Below, piece after piece: positions 56,184-64,000 of a stretch of DNA of 64,000 nucleotides. The stretch is taken from the NCBI RefSeq assembly GCF_011078175.1, contig NZ_JAALCJ010000008.1:62001-126000 (forward strand). Direction: 5' to 3'. The position numbers and the translations under genes are program-made. The stretch's first letter is position 1, and each line of letters starts with the position of its first letter. Source of the DNA: Enterobacter cloacae (GTDB lineage Bacteria > Pseudomonadota > Gammaproteobacteria > Enterobacterales > Enterobacteriaceae). The notes beneath the pieces are model-generated. The model ran no database searches, was not told the origin of the DNA, and saw only the letters and a list, made by a program, of their open reading frames with translations.

Positions 56184-57428
56184 ATGGCAACACTAACCAC
56201 CACCCAAACGTCACCTTCGCTGCTAGGCGGCGTGGTGATCATCGGCGGAACCATCATTGGTGCCGGGATGTTTTCCCTGCCTGTGGTCATGTCCGGTGCG
56301 TGGTTCTTCTGGTCGCTGGCGGCGCTGGTCTTTACCTGGTTCTGCATGCTCCATTCCGGGCTGATGATCCTTGAGGCAAACCTCAACTACCGCATCGGCT
56401 CCAGCTTCGACACCATCACCAAAGATCTGTTGGGCAAAGGCTGGAACCTGGTGAATGGGTTGTCCATCGCGTTTGTGCTCTATATCCTGACCTACGCGTA
56501 CATTTCAGCGAGCGGGTCGATTCTGCATCACACCTTCTCTGAGATGTCGCTGAACGTTCCGGCGCGTCTGGCGGGTCTCTGCTTCGCGCTGGGGGTGGCG
56601 ATTATCGTCTGGATGAGCACCAAAGCGGTAAGCCGCATGACGGCGATTGTGCTGGGCGCAAAGGTCATCACCTTCTTTCTGACCTTCGGTAGCCTGCTGG
56701 GGCACGTCACGCCGGCCACGCTGTTTAACGTTGCGGAAGTGAACACCTCCTACATGCCGTACCTGCTGATGACGCTGCCATTCTGTCTGGCGTCGTTCGG
56801 CTACCACGGCAACGTACCGAGCCTGATGAAGTACTACGGCAAAGATCCGCGTACCATCGTGAAGTGCCTGGTTTACGGCACGCTGCTGGCGCTGGGACTG
56901 TATGCGATCTGGCTGCTGGGGACGATGGGTAACATCCCGCGTCCGGAATTTATCGGCATTGCGCAGAAGGGCGGCAACATTGATGTGCTGGTACAGGCGC
57001 TAAGCGGCGTGCTGAACAGCCGCAGCCTGGATCTGCTGCTGGTGGTCTTCTCGAACTTTGCCGTGGCGAGCTCATTCCTCGGCGTGACGCTGGGCCTGTT
57101 TGACTACCTGGCGGATCTGTTTGGTTTTGATGATTCGGGGATGGGGCGCTTCAAAACGGCGCTGTTGACCTTCCTGCCACCGATTGTGGGCGGCCTGCTG
57201 TGGCCAAACGGCTTCCTGTACGCCATCGGTTATGCAGGACTGGCGGCCACCATCTGGGCGGCGATTGTGCCGGCGCTGCTGGCACGCAAATCACGTAAGC
57301 GCTTCGGCAGCCCGAAATTCCGCGTATGGGGCGGAAAACCGATGATTGCGCTGATCCTGGTATTTGGTATCGGCAACGCGGTGGTGCACGTGCTGTCGAG
57401 TTTTAATCTGTTGCCTGTGTATCAGTAA
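56184..57428 (+). CDS. mtr: Tryptophan-specific permease Mtr
   Basis: 414 residues, as in E. coli. A proton-linked high-affinity tryptophan importer of the aromatic amino acid permease family, with eleven predicted spans. The first span has the family [19 protein letters not shown] motif. ATG 56184 matches E. coli; the upstream frame covers promoter and operator DNA. Confidence 0.97.
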   Translation: MATLTTTQTSPSLLGGVVIIGGTIIGAGMFSLPVVMSGAWFFWSLAALVFTWFCMLHSGLMILEANLNYRIGSSFDTITKDLLGKGWNLVNGLSIAFVLYILTYAYISASGSILHHTFSEMSLNVPARLAGLCFALGVAIIVWMSTKAVSRMTAIVLGAKVITFFLTFGSLLGHVTPATLFNVAEVNTSYMPYLLMTLPFCLASFGYHGNVPSLMKYYGKDPRTIVKCLVYGTLLALGLYAIWLLGTMGNIPRPEFIGIAQKGGNIDVLVQALSGVLNSRSLDLLLVVFSNFAVASSFLGVTLGLFDYLADLFGFDDSGMGRFKTALLTFLPPIVGGLLWPNGFLYAIGYAGLAATIWAAIVPALLARKSRKRFGSPKFRVWGGKPMIALILVFGIGNAVVHVLSSFNLLPVYQ

Positions 57429-57444
57429 AACGTGCGGTCTGAAC

Positions 57445-57479
57445 CCCTCACCCCGGCCCTCTCCCACAGGGAGAGGGAG
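57445..57479. repeat. Intergenic palindromic repeat (second copy)
   Basis: CCTCACCCC then CCCTCTCCC and GGGAGAGGG: the inverse-orientation counterpart of the repeat at 1014-1048, between convergent mtr and yhbW. Confidence 0.7.
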
Positions 57480-57490
57480 AAAAGCAAAAA

Positions 57491-58498
57491 CTACCCCACC
57501 AGCTCCTCTTTCACCTGCATCGCCAAATCAAACGAATGCAGACGCGCCTGGTGATCGAAAATCTGGCCGTTAACCATAATCTCATCCGCCTGCGTCTCGC
57601 GCAGCACCGCGTCCAGCCCGTGACGCACTTTCGCCTTATCACCCACCAGCGACATGCTCAGCGCCTGCTGCACGCCATACTGCTCGGAGGCCGACCACAG
57701 CTGATGCATATTCTCTACCGGCGGCGGAAGCTGGCCCGTCTCGCCGCGACGCAGCTTCACAAACGCCTGCTGCATAGAGGTGAACAGGAATTCCGCATCG
57801 CGGTTGCTGTCGGCGGCAATGATATTGATACACACCATCGCGTACGGCTTCTCCAGACGCTCGGACGGTTTGAAGTGCGTGCGGTAAAGATGCAGCGCCT
57901 GATGCAGCATATCCGGCGCAAAGTGGGAGGCAAACGCAAACGGCAGTCCCAGCTGAGCGGCGAGCTGGGCGCTGTACAGGCTTGAGCCTAACAGCCATAC
58001 CGGGATCTTTTCCCCGTAGCCTGGCACAGGGCGCACGTGCGGGTTAGGATCGCGCGCGTCAAACCAGTCCACCAGTTCCGCCACATCGCGCGGGAAGTTG
58101 TCGATATCGCCGCTCATATGGCGACGCAGGGCGCGCATGGTCGGCTGGTCGCTGCCCGGCGCGCGGCCAAGACCTAAATCAATACGCCCAGGATAGAGGG
58201 TATTCAGCGTCCCGAACTGCTCGGCAATCACCAGCGGGGCGTGATTTGGCAGCATTACGCCACCGGAGCCGAGGTGCAGAGTGGTGGTATTTGCCGCCAG
58301 ATAGCCAATCAGCACCGAGGTGGCGGCGCTGGCGATGCCCACCATGTTATGGTGCTCCGCTAGCCAGTAGCGGTGATAGCCACGCTTTTCGGCAAGCTGA
58401 GCAAGATCGAGAGAGTACGTGAAGGCTTCTCTTGCCGAGGAGCCTTGTGGGATCGGCGCCAGATCCAGCACCGAAAACGGAAGGGTTTTGTCAGTCAT
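57491..58498 (-). CDS. yhbW: Luciferase-like monooxygenase YhbW
   Basis: 335 residues, as in E. coli. A flavin-dependent monooxygenase-like TIM barrel of the bacterial luciferase family ([55 protein letters not shown]). The substrate is unknown. It stands alone between convergent mtr and ubiV, which reads in the same direction after 78 bases. Confidence 0.93.
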   Translation of the reverse strand: MTDKTLPFSVLDLAPIPQGSSAREAFTYSLDLAQLAEKRGYHRYWLAEHHNMVGIASAATSVLIGYLAANTTTLHLGSGGVMLPNHAPLVIAEQFGTLNTLYPGRIDLGLGRAPGSDQPTMRALRRHMSGDIDNFPRDVAELVDWFDARDPNPHVRPVPGYGEKIPVWLLGSSLYSAQLAAQLGLPFAFASHFAPDMLHQALHLYRTHFKPSERLEKPYAMVCINIIAADSNRDAEFLFTSMQQAFVKLRRGETGQLPPPVENMHQLWSASEQYGVQQALSMSLVGDKAKVRHGLDAVLRETQADEIMVNGQIFDHQARLHSFDLAMQVKEELVG

Positions 58499-58576
58499 AA
58501 CAGCTCACTTTGTCGACGGTCAATCTTTAATACTGCATTAAAAAATGATAACCGTTGTTAACAAAGTGAGCTTTTT

Positions 58577-59455
58577 TTACGCCTGCAATTCCAGCCCGGC
58601 AAGGCGTCGCCAGTAACCGTTGCAGTCGCTGTTTGCCGTCAGCGGCAGCGGCGAGGCGCCGTTTTCGTTGGCGCGGAAGGCGTCAAGCATTGTGAAAACA
58701 TCGGTACCAAGCGGCGAAAGACGCACCATATCCACCAGTCCGTGCATTGACGCCAGTTCGTTGCCGAGGTTATAGACGTAACCGCTCATGGTCTGAATGC
58801 CGTTGAGGACAAACACCTGCTGGTTCTCCTGCGACAGCATGCTGCGCCCGTTCGGGTATTTAATGCAGCAGGTTTCGCACTCGTCTTTCGGACGATCTTC
58901 GGAACGCGCGGTAAAGCAGCGTGCGGAGTAGGCCAGCGGCAGATGGCCGTAGCTCAACACTTCCACTTCAAATTGATTGCGAATCCCCAGTTCGTCGCAC
59001 TGATTCAGCAGGTTGGCCAGCCAGTCGCGGGAGAGTTCCACCGGCATGCACCAGCGGGTCATCCCTTGTTTAAGCAACAGGCGCAGGGTCACCGCGTTAT
59101 AGCAGTTCAGCGCATGTCCGGCGACAAACGGCAGCTTGCGCTCGGCGCACAGGTTCACCACGCCGAGATCGCTCGCCTCCAGCAGAAACTCACCGTTTTC
59201 GACATAGCGCTTCAGCTCGCCCAGTTCAGAGGACGCCTGCACCAGCGCCAGCGTCGAAAGCACCACCTGCTTGCCGCTACCGGCTAGGCTTTTCGCCATA
59301 TCCAGCCAGTCGCCCACTTTGGTGGCGCGGCGCTTGCTGCACACCGCTTCGCCGAGGTAAATCACATCGGCGCTGCTGTTGGCCGCCTGCTGGTAAAACT
59401 CTTCCAGCGTCTCTTTTGGCCAGTAGTAAAGCACCGGCCCCAATGAATATTTCAT
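58577..59455 (-). CDS. ubiV: Oxygen-independent ubiquinone hydroxylation protein UbiV
   Basis: 292 residues, as in E. coli. A peptidase U32-family [4Fe-4S] protein that with UbiU and UbiT makes ubiquinone without oxygen. Cys39 (GEAVCSKRR) and the cluster ARCFTARSEDRPKDECETCC supply the four ligands. ATG 59455 gives the E. coli length; an upstream frame extends into ubiU. The gap to ubiU is 7 bases, so the two are an operon. Confidence 0.96.
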   Translation of the reverse strand: MKYSLGPVLYYWPKETLEEFYQQAANSSADVIYLGEAVCSKRRATKVGDWLDMAKSLAGSGKQVVLSTLALVQASSELGELKRYVENGEFLLEASDLGVVNLCAERKLPFVAGHALNCYNAVTLRLLLKQGMTRWCMPVELSRDWLANLLNQCDELGIRNQFEVEVLSYGHLPLAYSARCFTARSEDRPKDECETCCIKYPNGRSMLSQENQQVFVLNGIQTMSGYVYNLGNELASMHGLVDMVRLSPLGTDVFTMLDAFRANENGASPLPLTANSDCNGYWRRLAGLELQA

Positions 59456-59462
59456 GATTTTC

Positions 59463-60458
59463 TCACTGCCATTTACGGTGATACGCGCCGAGCGTGGTTT
59501 GGGTGCCTTCGGACATCGCGCCGAGCGTCTCCATCCAGGCCGCCTGCGGAGCATAGTTTTGCGGGTCCGCCATGCAGCGGTCGATGGCCTGGCGCCACAC
59601 CTTCGCCACCTGGCTCACGTAGGCCGGGCTGCGCTGGCGGCCTTCGATTTTCACCGAGGCAATATTGGCGGCCAGCAGTTCCGGCAGCAGTTCCAGCGTG
59701 TTGAGGCTGGTGGGTTCCTCCAGCGCGTGGTAACGCTCGCCGTCCACCAGATAGCGGCCTTTACACAGCGTAGGGTAGCCCGCGTTTTCACCGTCCTGAT
59801 AGCGGTCAATTAACACGTTATTCAGGCGTGACTCCAGCCCCTGCGGCGTTTGCTGCCAGCGAACAAAGCGGGCAGGTGAGCAGGCACCGACGGTATTTGG
59901 CGATTCACCGGTGAGATAGGAAGAAAGATAGCAACGGCCTTCGGCCATGATGCACAGGCTACCGAAGGCAAAAACCTCGAGCGGCACTGGCGTGACGCGC
60001 GCCAGTTGCTTAACCTGATGAATAGAGAGCACGCGCGGCAGCACCACGCGGGCTACGTCAAAGTGTCGATGATAAAAACGCACGGCCTCTTCATTGGTGG
60101 CCGATGCCTGAACAGAGACGTGGCGCTCAATATGCGGATAACGTTCTGCCGCATACTCAAGCATGGCGAGGTCGGCCAGGATCAGCGCATCGGCGCCCAG
60201 CTGGGCTGCCATATCCACGGCGCGCTGCCAGCGGGCATAGCCATCAGGATGGGCAAAGGTATTGATGGCAATGTGCAGTTTGCGCCGGTGCTGGTGAACG
60301 AAGTTAACGGCTTCCTGAAGCTTTTTCTCCGTAAAGTTAAGACCCGCAAAATGGCGGGCGTTGGTATCATCCTTCAGCCCGATATAGACCGCATCGGCCC
60401 CATTTTCGATGGCCGCCTTAAGCGCCGGAAGGTTTCCGGCAGGGCAGAGCAGCTCCAT
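59463..60458 (-). CDS. ubiU: Oxygen-independent ubiquinone hydroxylation protein UbiU
   Basis: 331 residues, as in E. coli. The U32-family partner of UbiV; the heterodimer carries two [4Fe-4S] clusters. It starts MELLCPAGNLPALKAAIENGADAVYIGL, with Cys residues in SLCIMAEGRCYLSS, VGACSPARFVRW and YPTLCKGRYLVDG. It is divergent from ubiT across 221 bases. I looked for an FNR dyad there and saw only single TTGAT half-sites. Confidence 0.96.
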   Translation of the reverse strand: MELLCPAGNLPALKAAIENGADAVYIGLKDDTNARHFAGLNFTEKKLQEAVNFVHQHRRKLHIAINTFAHPDGYARWQRAVDMAAQLGADALILADLAMLEYAAERYPHIERHVSVQASATNEEAVRFYHRHFDVARVVLPRVLSIHQVKQLARVTPVPLEVFAFGSLCIMAEGRCYLSSYLTGESPNTVGACSPARFVRWQQTPQGLESRLNNVLIDRYQDGENAGYPTLCKGRYLVDGERYHALEEPTSLNTLELLPELLAANIASVKIEGRQRSPAYVSQVAKVWRQAIDRCMADPQNYAPQAAWMETLGAMSEGTQTTLGAYHRKWQ

Positions 60459-60679
60459 AATTTATCCCGATGTTGTCGATCGCAGGGATCGTAAAAAATG
60501 TTAACGAGCTGGGATTTTAATTAACCCATACGCGACAATTTTTGATTTAAGGCAGCTAATGGCGTATTGATGGCACCAATAATGAGGTATACCGGACAAC
60601 GGTTTGTTGATTTACGCCGCTATCTTCTTGTCGGGATATGGCAAAATAGCAGGACTATAGCTATCAGGGAGTAAAGCTC

Positions 60680-61204
60680 GTGCTGGATAAACTGCGTTCA
60701 CGTCTCGTACAATTTGGTCCATCAATGCTGAGCGTGCCGGTAAAACTGGCGCCGTTTGCGCTTAAACGCCAGGTGCTGGAGCAGGTGCTGAGCTGGCAGT
60801 TCCGTCAGGCGTTACAGGATGGTGAACTGGAGTTTCTGGAAGGCCGCTGGCTAAGGATTGAAGTGCGCGATATTGGGTTGCGCTGGTTTACTTCCGTCGA
60901 GAACGAGCGGCTTATCGTCAGCGAGTCCGCCAGCGCGGATGTGAGCTTTAGCGCGGACGCCAGCGATCTGCTGATGATCGCAGCGCGCAAGCAGGATCCG
61001 GACACACTTTTCTTCCAGCGCCGCCTGGTGATTGAAGGCGACACGGAGCTCGGTCTGTACGTCAAAAATTTAATGGATGCCATTGAGCTGGAGCAGATGC
61101 CGAAAGCGCTGCGTATGATGTTGATGCAAATGGCAGATTTCGTTGAGGCCGGGCTAAAAACCCCGCCGGACAGTAAACACACTTCAGTAGGTGAACCATG
61201 CTGA
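60680..61204 (+). CDS. ubiT: Ubiquinone anaerobic biosynthesis accessory factor UbiT
   Basis: 174 residues starting with GTG. A SCP2 lipid-binding domain (about 45-150, WLRIEVRDIGLRWFTSVEN...VSFSADASDLLMIAARKQDPDTLFFQRRLVIEGDTELGL). UbiT replaces aerobic UbiJ in holding prenyl intermediates for the anaerobic pathway. A GGGAG ribosome site precedes the GTG. It overlaps yhbS by 7 bases. IspB, which makes the tail of the same quinones, is at 27794. Confidence 0.95.
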   Translation: MLDKLRSRLVQFGPSMLSVPVKLAPFALKRQVLEQVLSWQFRQALQDGELEFLEGRWLRIEVRDIGLRWFTSVENERLIVSESASADVSFSADASDLLMIAARKQDPDTLFFQRRLVIEGDTELGLYVKNLMDAIELEQMPKALRMMLMQMADFVEAGLKTPPDSKHTSVGEPC

Positions 61205-61701
61205 TTCGAGTCGAAATTGGGATTGATGCACCGGGTATCGATGCGTTGCTGCGCCGCTCTTTTGCAGGCGACGCCGAAGCCCAACTGGTTCACGATCTTC
61301 GCGAAGATGGCCTGATTACGCTGGGCCTGGTTGCCACCGACGATGAAGGGCAGGTGGTCGGCTACGTGGCGTTCAGCCCGGTGATTGTGCAGGGCGAGGA
61401 GTTACAGTGGGTCGGGATGGCGCCGCTGGCGGTGGACGAAAACTACCGTGGTCAGGGCCTGGCACGTCAGCTGGTCTATGAAGGGCTGGATTCGCTGAAT
61501 GAATTTGGCTATGCCGCTGTCGTGGTTCTGGGCGATCCGGCGTTCTACGAACGTTTAGGTTTTGAGCCGGCGGCCAGACACGATCTTCGCTGCCACTGGC
61601 CGGGTACGGAATCGTCTTTCCTGGTGCATCCTCTGGCGGACGATGCGCTTGACGGCGTTACCGGTCTGGTCGAGTACCACGATCATTTCAATCGCTTTTA
61701 A
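61198..61701 (+). CDS. yhbS: GNAT-family N-acetyltransferase YhbS
   Basis: 167 residues, as in E. coli. The acetyl-CoA motif is [19 protein letters not shown], followed by [22 protein letters not shown]. The substrate is unknown. It starts within ubiT, so it is translationally coupled to it, and its 3' end overlaps the convergent yhbQ by 14 bases. Confidence 0.94.
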   Translation: MLIRVEIGIDAPGIDALLRRSFAGDAEAQLVHDLREDGLITLGLVATDDEGQVVGYVAFSPVIVQGEELQWVGMAPLAVDENYRGQGLARQLVYEGLDSLNEFGYAAVVVLGDPAFYERLGFEPAARHDLRCHWPGTESSFLVHPLADDALDGVTGLVEYHDHFNRF

Positions 61702-61975
61702 GCAGGCTTTCGCGTAGCGCGTCGAAAGAGCCGTCCCCGCTGACGAGACGCTCTTTCTGGCGCTTCGTCAGCTGCTTGATGCGGTATTCCAGCCGGAGCG
61801 CCAGGGATCTGTCGCCCACGGCAGCTGAAAACGCTAGCTGAAGTTCACCTTTTCCCCGCAGTGCTTTCGCCCCTTTCCCCGTTTGATGTTGTAAAAAACG
61901 CCGGGCCACATCGGTAGTGATCCCGGTGTAGAGTGCGTTATCAGCGGTTCGGACAAGATAGAGAAACCAGCACAC
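61688..61975 (-). CDS. yhbQ: GIY-YIG endonuclease-family protein YhbQ
   Basis: 95 residues from a GTG. A single GIY-YIG domain: [37 protein letters not shown]. Such stand-alone domains belong to the UvrC/SLX1-like nuclease class; E. coli YhbQ has reported DNA exonuclease activity. The start is doubtful: GTG 61975 aligns with E. coli but has no good ribosome site, and upstream ATGs (62017, 62041) give longer N termini. It is convergent with yhbS. Confidence 0.85.
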   Translation of the reverse strand: MCWFLYLVRTADNALYTGITTDVARRFLQHQTGKGAKALRGKGELQLAFSAAVGDRSLALRLEYRIKQLTKRQKERLVSGDGSFDALRESLLKSD

Positions 61976-62031
61976 GGTAAACAGATTCAGTATGTTATGG
62001 TGAACGCACCATAGCATGAGAGAGAGCGAAA

Positions 62032-62466
62032 ATGGAAACACTGGCCGCCATTAACCGCTGGCTGGCAAAGCAGCATGTCGTGACATGGTGCGTCTGTAAA
62101 GACGAGGAGATGTGGTGCGCAAATGCCTTTTATTACTACGATCCTGAACGCGTGGCCTTTTACGTGATGAGCGAAGACAAAACGCGGCATGCGCAGATGT
62201 CGGGCCCACAGGCAAAAGTGGCGGGCACGGTAAACGGCCAGCCTAAAACCGTTGCGCTGATCCGCGGGGTTCAGTTCAAAGGCGAAATTCGTCGCCTGGA
62301 AGGTGAGGAAAGCGACGCTCAGCGTAAACGCTATACGCGCCGCTTTCCGGTGGCCGCGGCGCTAAAAGCCCCGGTGTGGGAAATCCGCCTTGATGAGCTG
62401 AAATTTACCGACAACACCCTGGGCTTCGGCAAGAAGCTGCACTGGTTACGCGCCGAGCAGGCGTAG
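62032..62466 (+). CDS. yhbP: UPF0306 protein YhbP
   Basis: 144 residues (E. coli 147). It has the split-barrel flavin-binding fold related to pyridoxamine-phosphate oxidase. Conserved segments are [28 protein letters not shown] and [34 protein letters not shown]. The function is unknown. Its 3' end overlaps convergent yhbO by 21 bases. Confidence 0.92.
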   Translation: METLAAINRWLAKQHVVTWCVCKDEEMWCANAFYYYDPERVAFYVMSEDKTRHAQMSGPQAKVAGTVNGQPKTVALIRGVQFKGEIRRLEGEESDAQRKRYTRRFPVAAALKAPVWEIRLDELKFTDNTLGFGKKLHWLRAEQA

Positions 62467-62964
62467 CGCTTCGCGGTTAAATGCCGGCAGATCGTCCGGC
62501 GTACGGCTGGTGATCAGCTGATCGTTATCGTTCACCACTTCCTGATCGTAGAACTCGGCCCCCGCATTTTTCAGATCGATAACGATCGGCTTCACCGCGG
62601 TGAGCTTACGCCCGCGTACTACCTCGGCGCTGATCAGCAGCTGCGGACCGTGGCAAATGGCAAACACCGGTTTACCGGTGCCGACGAAGTCACGGGTAAA
62701 GGTAACGAAACGCTCGTCTCCGCGCAGGGAATCCGGTGAATGGCCGCCCGGTAACAGCAGGGCGTCGAAATCCGACGGGCTGACGTTATCAATGGATTCG
62801 TCAATGGTCACGCTGGCTTCGCCCTTATGGCCCTTCACGGTTTTACCCGCTTCTTTCTCAATGGTGACCACTTCGTGGCCCGCCTTGCGGAATGCCTCTG
62901 CTGGCGACGTAAATTCTGAATCTTCAAACTCGTCGGTAATCAAGACTGCGATTTTTTTACCCAT
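62446..62964 (-). CDS. yhbO: Protein/nucleotide deglycase YhbO (DJ-1/PfpI family)
   Basis: 172 residues, as in E. coli. The nucleophile elbow [11 protein letters not shown] holds the Cys near residue 104, with an acidic partner in the DEFEDSE segment. Reported roles are repair of methylglyoxal-glycated proteins and nucleotides and general stress resistance. It shares its superfamily with ElbB at 12858. It is convergent with yhbP and divergent from yraR. Confidence 0.95.
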   Translation of the reverse strand: MGKKIAVLITDEFEDSEFTSPAEAFRKAGHEVVTIEKEAGKTVKGHKGEASVTIDESIDNVSPSDFDALLLPGGHSPDSLRGDERFVTFTRDFVGTGKPVFAICHGPQLLISAEVVRGRKLTAVKPIVIDLKNAGAEFYDQEVVNDNDQLITSRTPDDLPAFNREALRLLGA

Positions 62965-63092
62965 GCTTCCTCCGTTGTTTTCGCTTCAGACTGTTTTTTT
63001 TCCGTTTGTGGTAAATACTTACCGGTAACAGACTTTTAAGTGTGGTAGAGCAGGCCCAGAACGCAAACGGACAATTCTGTAAAGGGGATAAG

Positions 63093-63737
63093 ATGAGTCA
63101 GGTACTGATTACCGGCGCAACCGGGCTGGTGGGTGGACATCTGCTGCGGCTGCTGATCCAGGATCGCCATATCAACTATATCGCCGCCCCGACGCGACGC
63201 CCGCTGTTGGATATTACCGGCGTCTATAACCCGCACGATCCACAGCTCACCGACGCGCTGGCGCAGGTGCAGGATCCCATTGATATCGCCTTTTGCTGCC
63301 TTGGCACCACCCGACGGGAAGCGGGCAGTAAAGAAGCCTTTGTCCATGCGGATTACACGCTGGTGGTGGATACCGCCCTGACGGCGAAAAAGCTGGGCGC
63401 AAAACATTTCCTGGTGGTCAGCGCGCACGGCGCGAATGCAGGCTCGCCGTTTTTTTACAACCAGGTGAAGGGCAAAATGGAAGAGGCGTTAATCGCGCAG
63501 AAATGGGAGCGCCTGACCATCGCGCGGCCTTCCATGCTGATGGGGCACCGTGACGAACGTCGTTTTAACGAGTCTTTTTTCGCTCCGCTGTTTCGCATCC
63601 TGCCGGGTAACTGGAAGTCCATCGAGGCGCGGGATGTCGCGCTGGCGATGCTAAAAGAGGCGCTGGCTCCATCGCAGGAGGGGGTTAATATTATCCCTTC
63701 GGCAAAACTGCGTGAAATCGCGCAGGGCGAGGCGTAA
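63093..63737 (+). CDS. yraR: NAD(P)-binding protein YraR
   Basis: 214 residues. A short atypical SDR with the N-terminal Rossmann motif [13 protein letters not shown] and [15 protein letters not shown] 63093 follows AAAGGGG and matches E. coli. The substrate is unknown. It is followed by yraQ after 40 bases, as in E. coli. Confidence 0.92.
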   Translation: MSQVLITGATGLVGGHLLRLLIQDRHINYIAAPTRRPLLDITGVYNPHDPQLTDALAQVQDPIDIAFCCLGTTRREAGSKEAFVHADYTLVVDTALTAKKLGAKHFLVVSAHGANAGSPFFYNQVKGKMEEALIAQKWERLTIARPSMLMGHRDERRFNESFFAPLFRILPGNWKSIEARDVALAMLKEALAPSQEGVNIIPSAKLREIAQGEA

Positions 63738-63777
63738 ACTTCCCCGGCTTATTAAATAACACCTTCCGGGGAATGGT

Positions 63778-64000
63778 ATGACTGGTCAGTCTTCATCTCA
63801 GGCGGCAACACCTGTTCAGTGGTGGAAGCCCGCACTCTTCTTTCTCGTGGTCATCATTGGCCTCTGGTATGTGAAATGGCAGCCGTACTACGGTAAAGCC
63901 TTCACCGCCGCCGACACCCACAGCATCGGTAAATCAATCCTCGCCCAGGCCGATTCCAGCCCGCTACGTGCGGCGTGGGATTACGCCATGGTCTATTTTC
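63778..64000 (+). CDS. yraQ: Permease YraQ (N-terminal part)
   Basis: 74 codons are visible before the window ends. The frame starts M-T-G-Q-S-S-S-Q-A-A-T-P and is followed by a membrane span (about 19-32) and the segment YGKAFTAADTHSIGKSILAQADSS, collinear with E. coli YraQ. YraQ is a predicted inner-membrane permease of the UPF0718 type with unknown cargo. GGGGAA precedes the ATG. Confidence 0.9.
   Translation, partial: MTGQSSSQAATPVQWWKPALFFLVVIIGLWYVKWQPYYGKAFTAADTHSIGKSILAQADSSPLRAAWDYAMVYF

Noticed and set aside
60459-60679. FNR box controlling ubiUV and ubiT
   Set aside because: Oxygen-independent genes make it plausible, but I found only half-sites (TTGAT) without a proper partner ATCAA at the right distance.

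Overview
The window is chromosomal core DNA of an enteric gammaproteobacterium. Nearly every protein is collinear in length and sequence with its Escherichia coli counterpart, but gene order and accessory content differ: a fused dihydroxyacetone kinase, ahr beside yjgM, no yrbL between mtgA and npr, no yhbX beside argG, and a PmrAB-type pair after dacB. Together with the GC content and REP-type palindromes this points to Enterobacter or a close relative (Lelliottia, Klebsiella group). The genus call is inference. I see no prophage, transposase, CRISPR array or plasmid functions.

Layout. (1) 1-10154: end of a DhaK-DhaL fusion kinase, aldehyde reductase ahr, acetyltransferase yjgM, the leftward valS-holC and pepA genes, and the rightward lptF-lptG permease pair. 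(2) 10166-14233: arcB with the antisense-side sRNA ArcZ, elbB and mtgA. In E. coli arcB is far from lptFG, so 10155-10290 is a synteny breakpoint. (3) 14273-22192: one long leftward run, yrbG-kdsD-kdsC-lptC-lptA-lptB-rpoN-hpf-ptsN-rapZ-npr, covering Kdo synthesis, LPS transport, sigma-54 and nitrogen PTS. (4) 22420-27213: rightward mlaFEDCB and ibaG-murA. (5) 27277-35035: sfsB and ispB leftward, rplU-rpmA-yhbE-obgE rightward, then leftward dacB-pmrA-pmrB.

(6) 35156-41904: greA with its leader terminator, yhbY, rlmE-ftsH, folP-glmM, secG and tRNA-Leu(GAG). (7) 42051-43667: argG on the opposite strand, bracketed by the tRNA-Leu 3' end and a 19-bp partial copy of it. (8) 43681-52970: tRNA-fMet, rimP-nusA-infB-rbfA-truB-rpsO-pnp, the transcription/translation/RNA decay operon with leader RNA structures. 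(9) 53081-64000: nlpI, the 26-codon yrbN, deaD, mtr, yhbW, ubiV-ubiU, ubiT, yhbS, yhbQ, yhbP, yhbO, yraR and the start of yraQ.

Functionally the window concentrates envelope biogenesis (LptABCFG, KdsCD, Mla, MurA, GlmM, MtgA, DacB, IspB), gene expression (ValS, NusA, InfB, RbfA, TruB, RpsO, PNPase, DeaD, GreA, ribosomal proteins) and redox/anaerobic adaptation (ArcB/ArcZ, UbiTUV). No wholly new system is evident. The best leads are the tRNA-Leu remnant that brackets argG, the lptG/arcB junction, and the coupling of a PmrAB-type two-component system to dacB. No stretch over about 300 bases lacks a gene.
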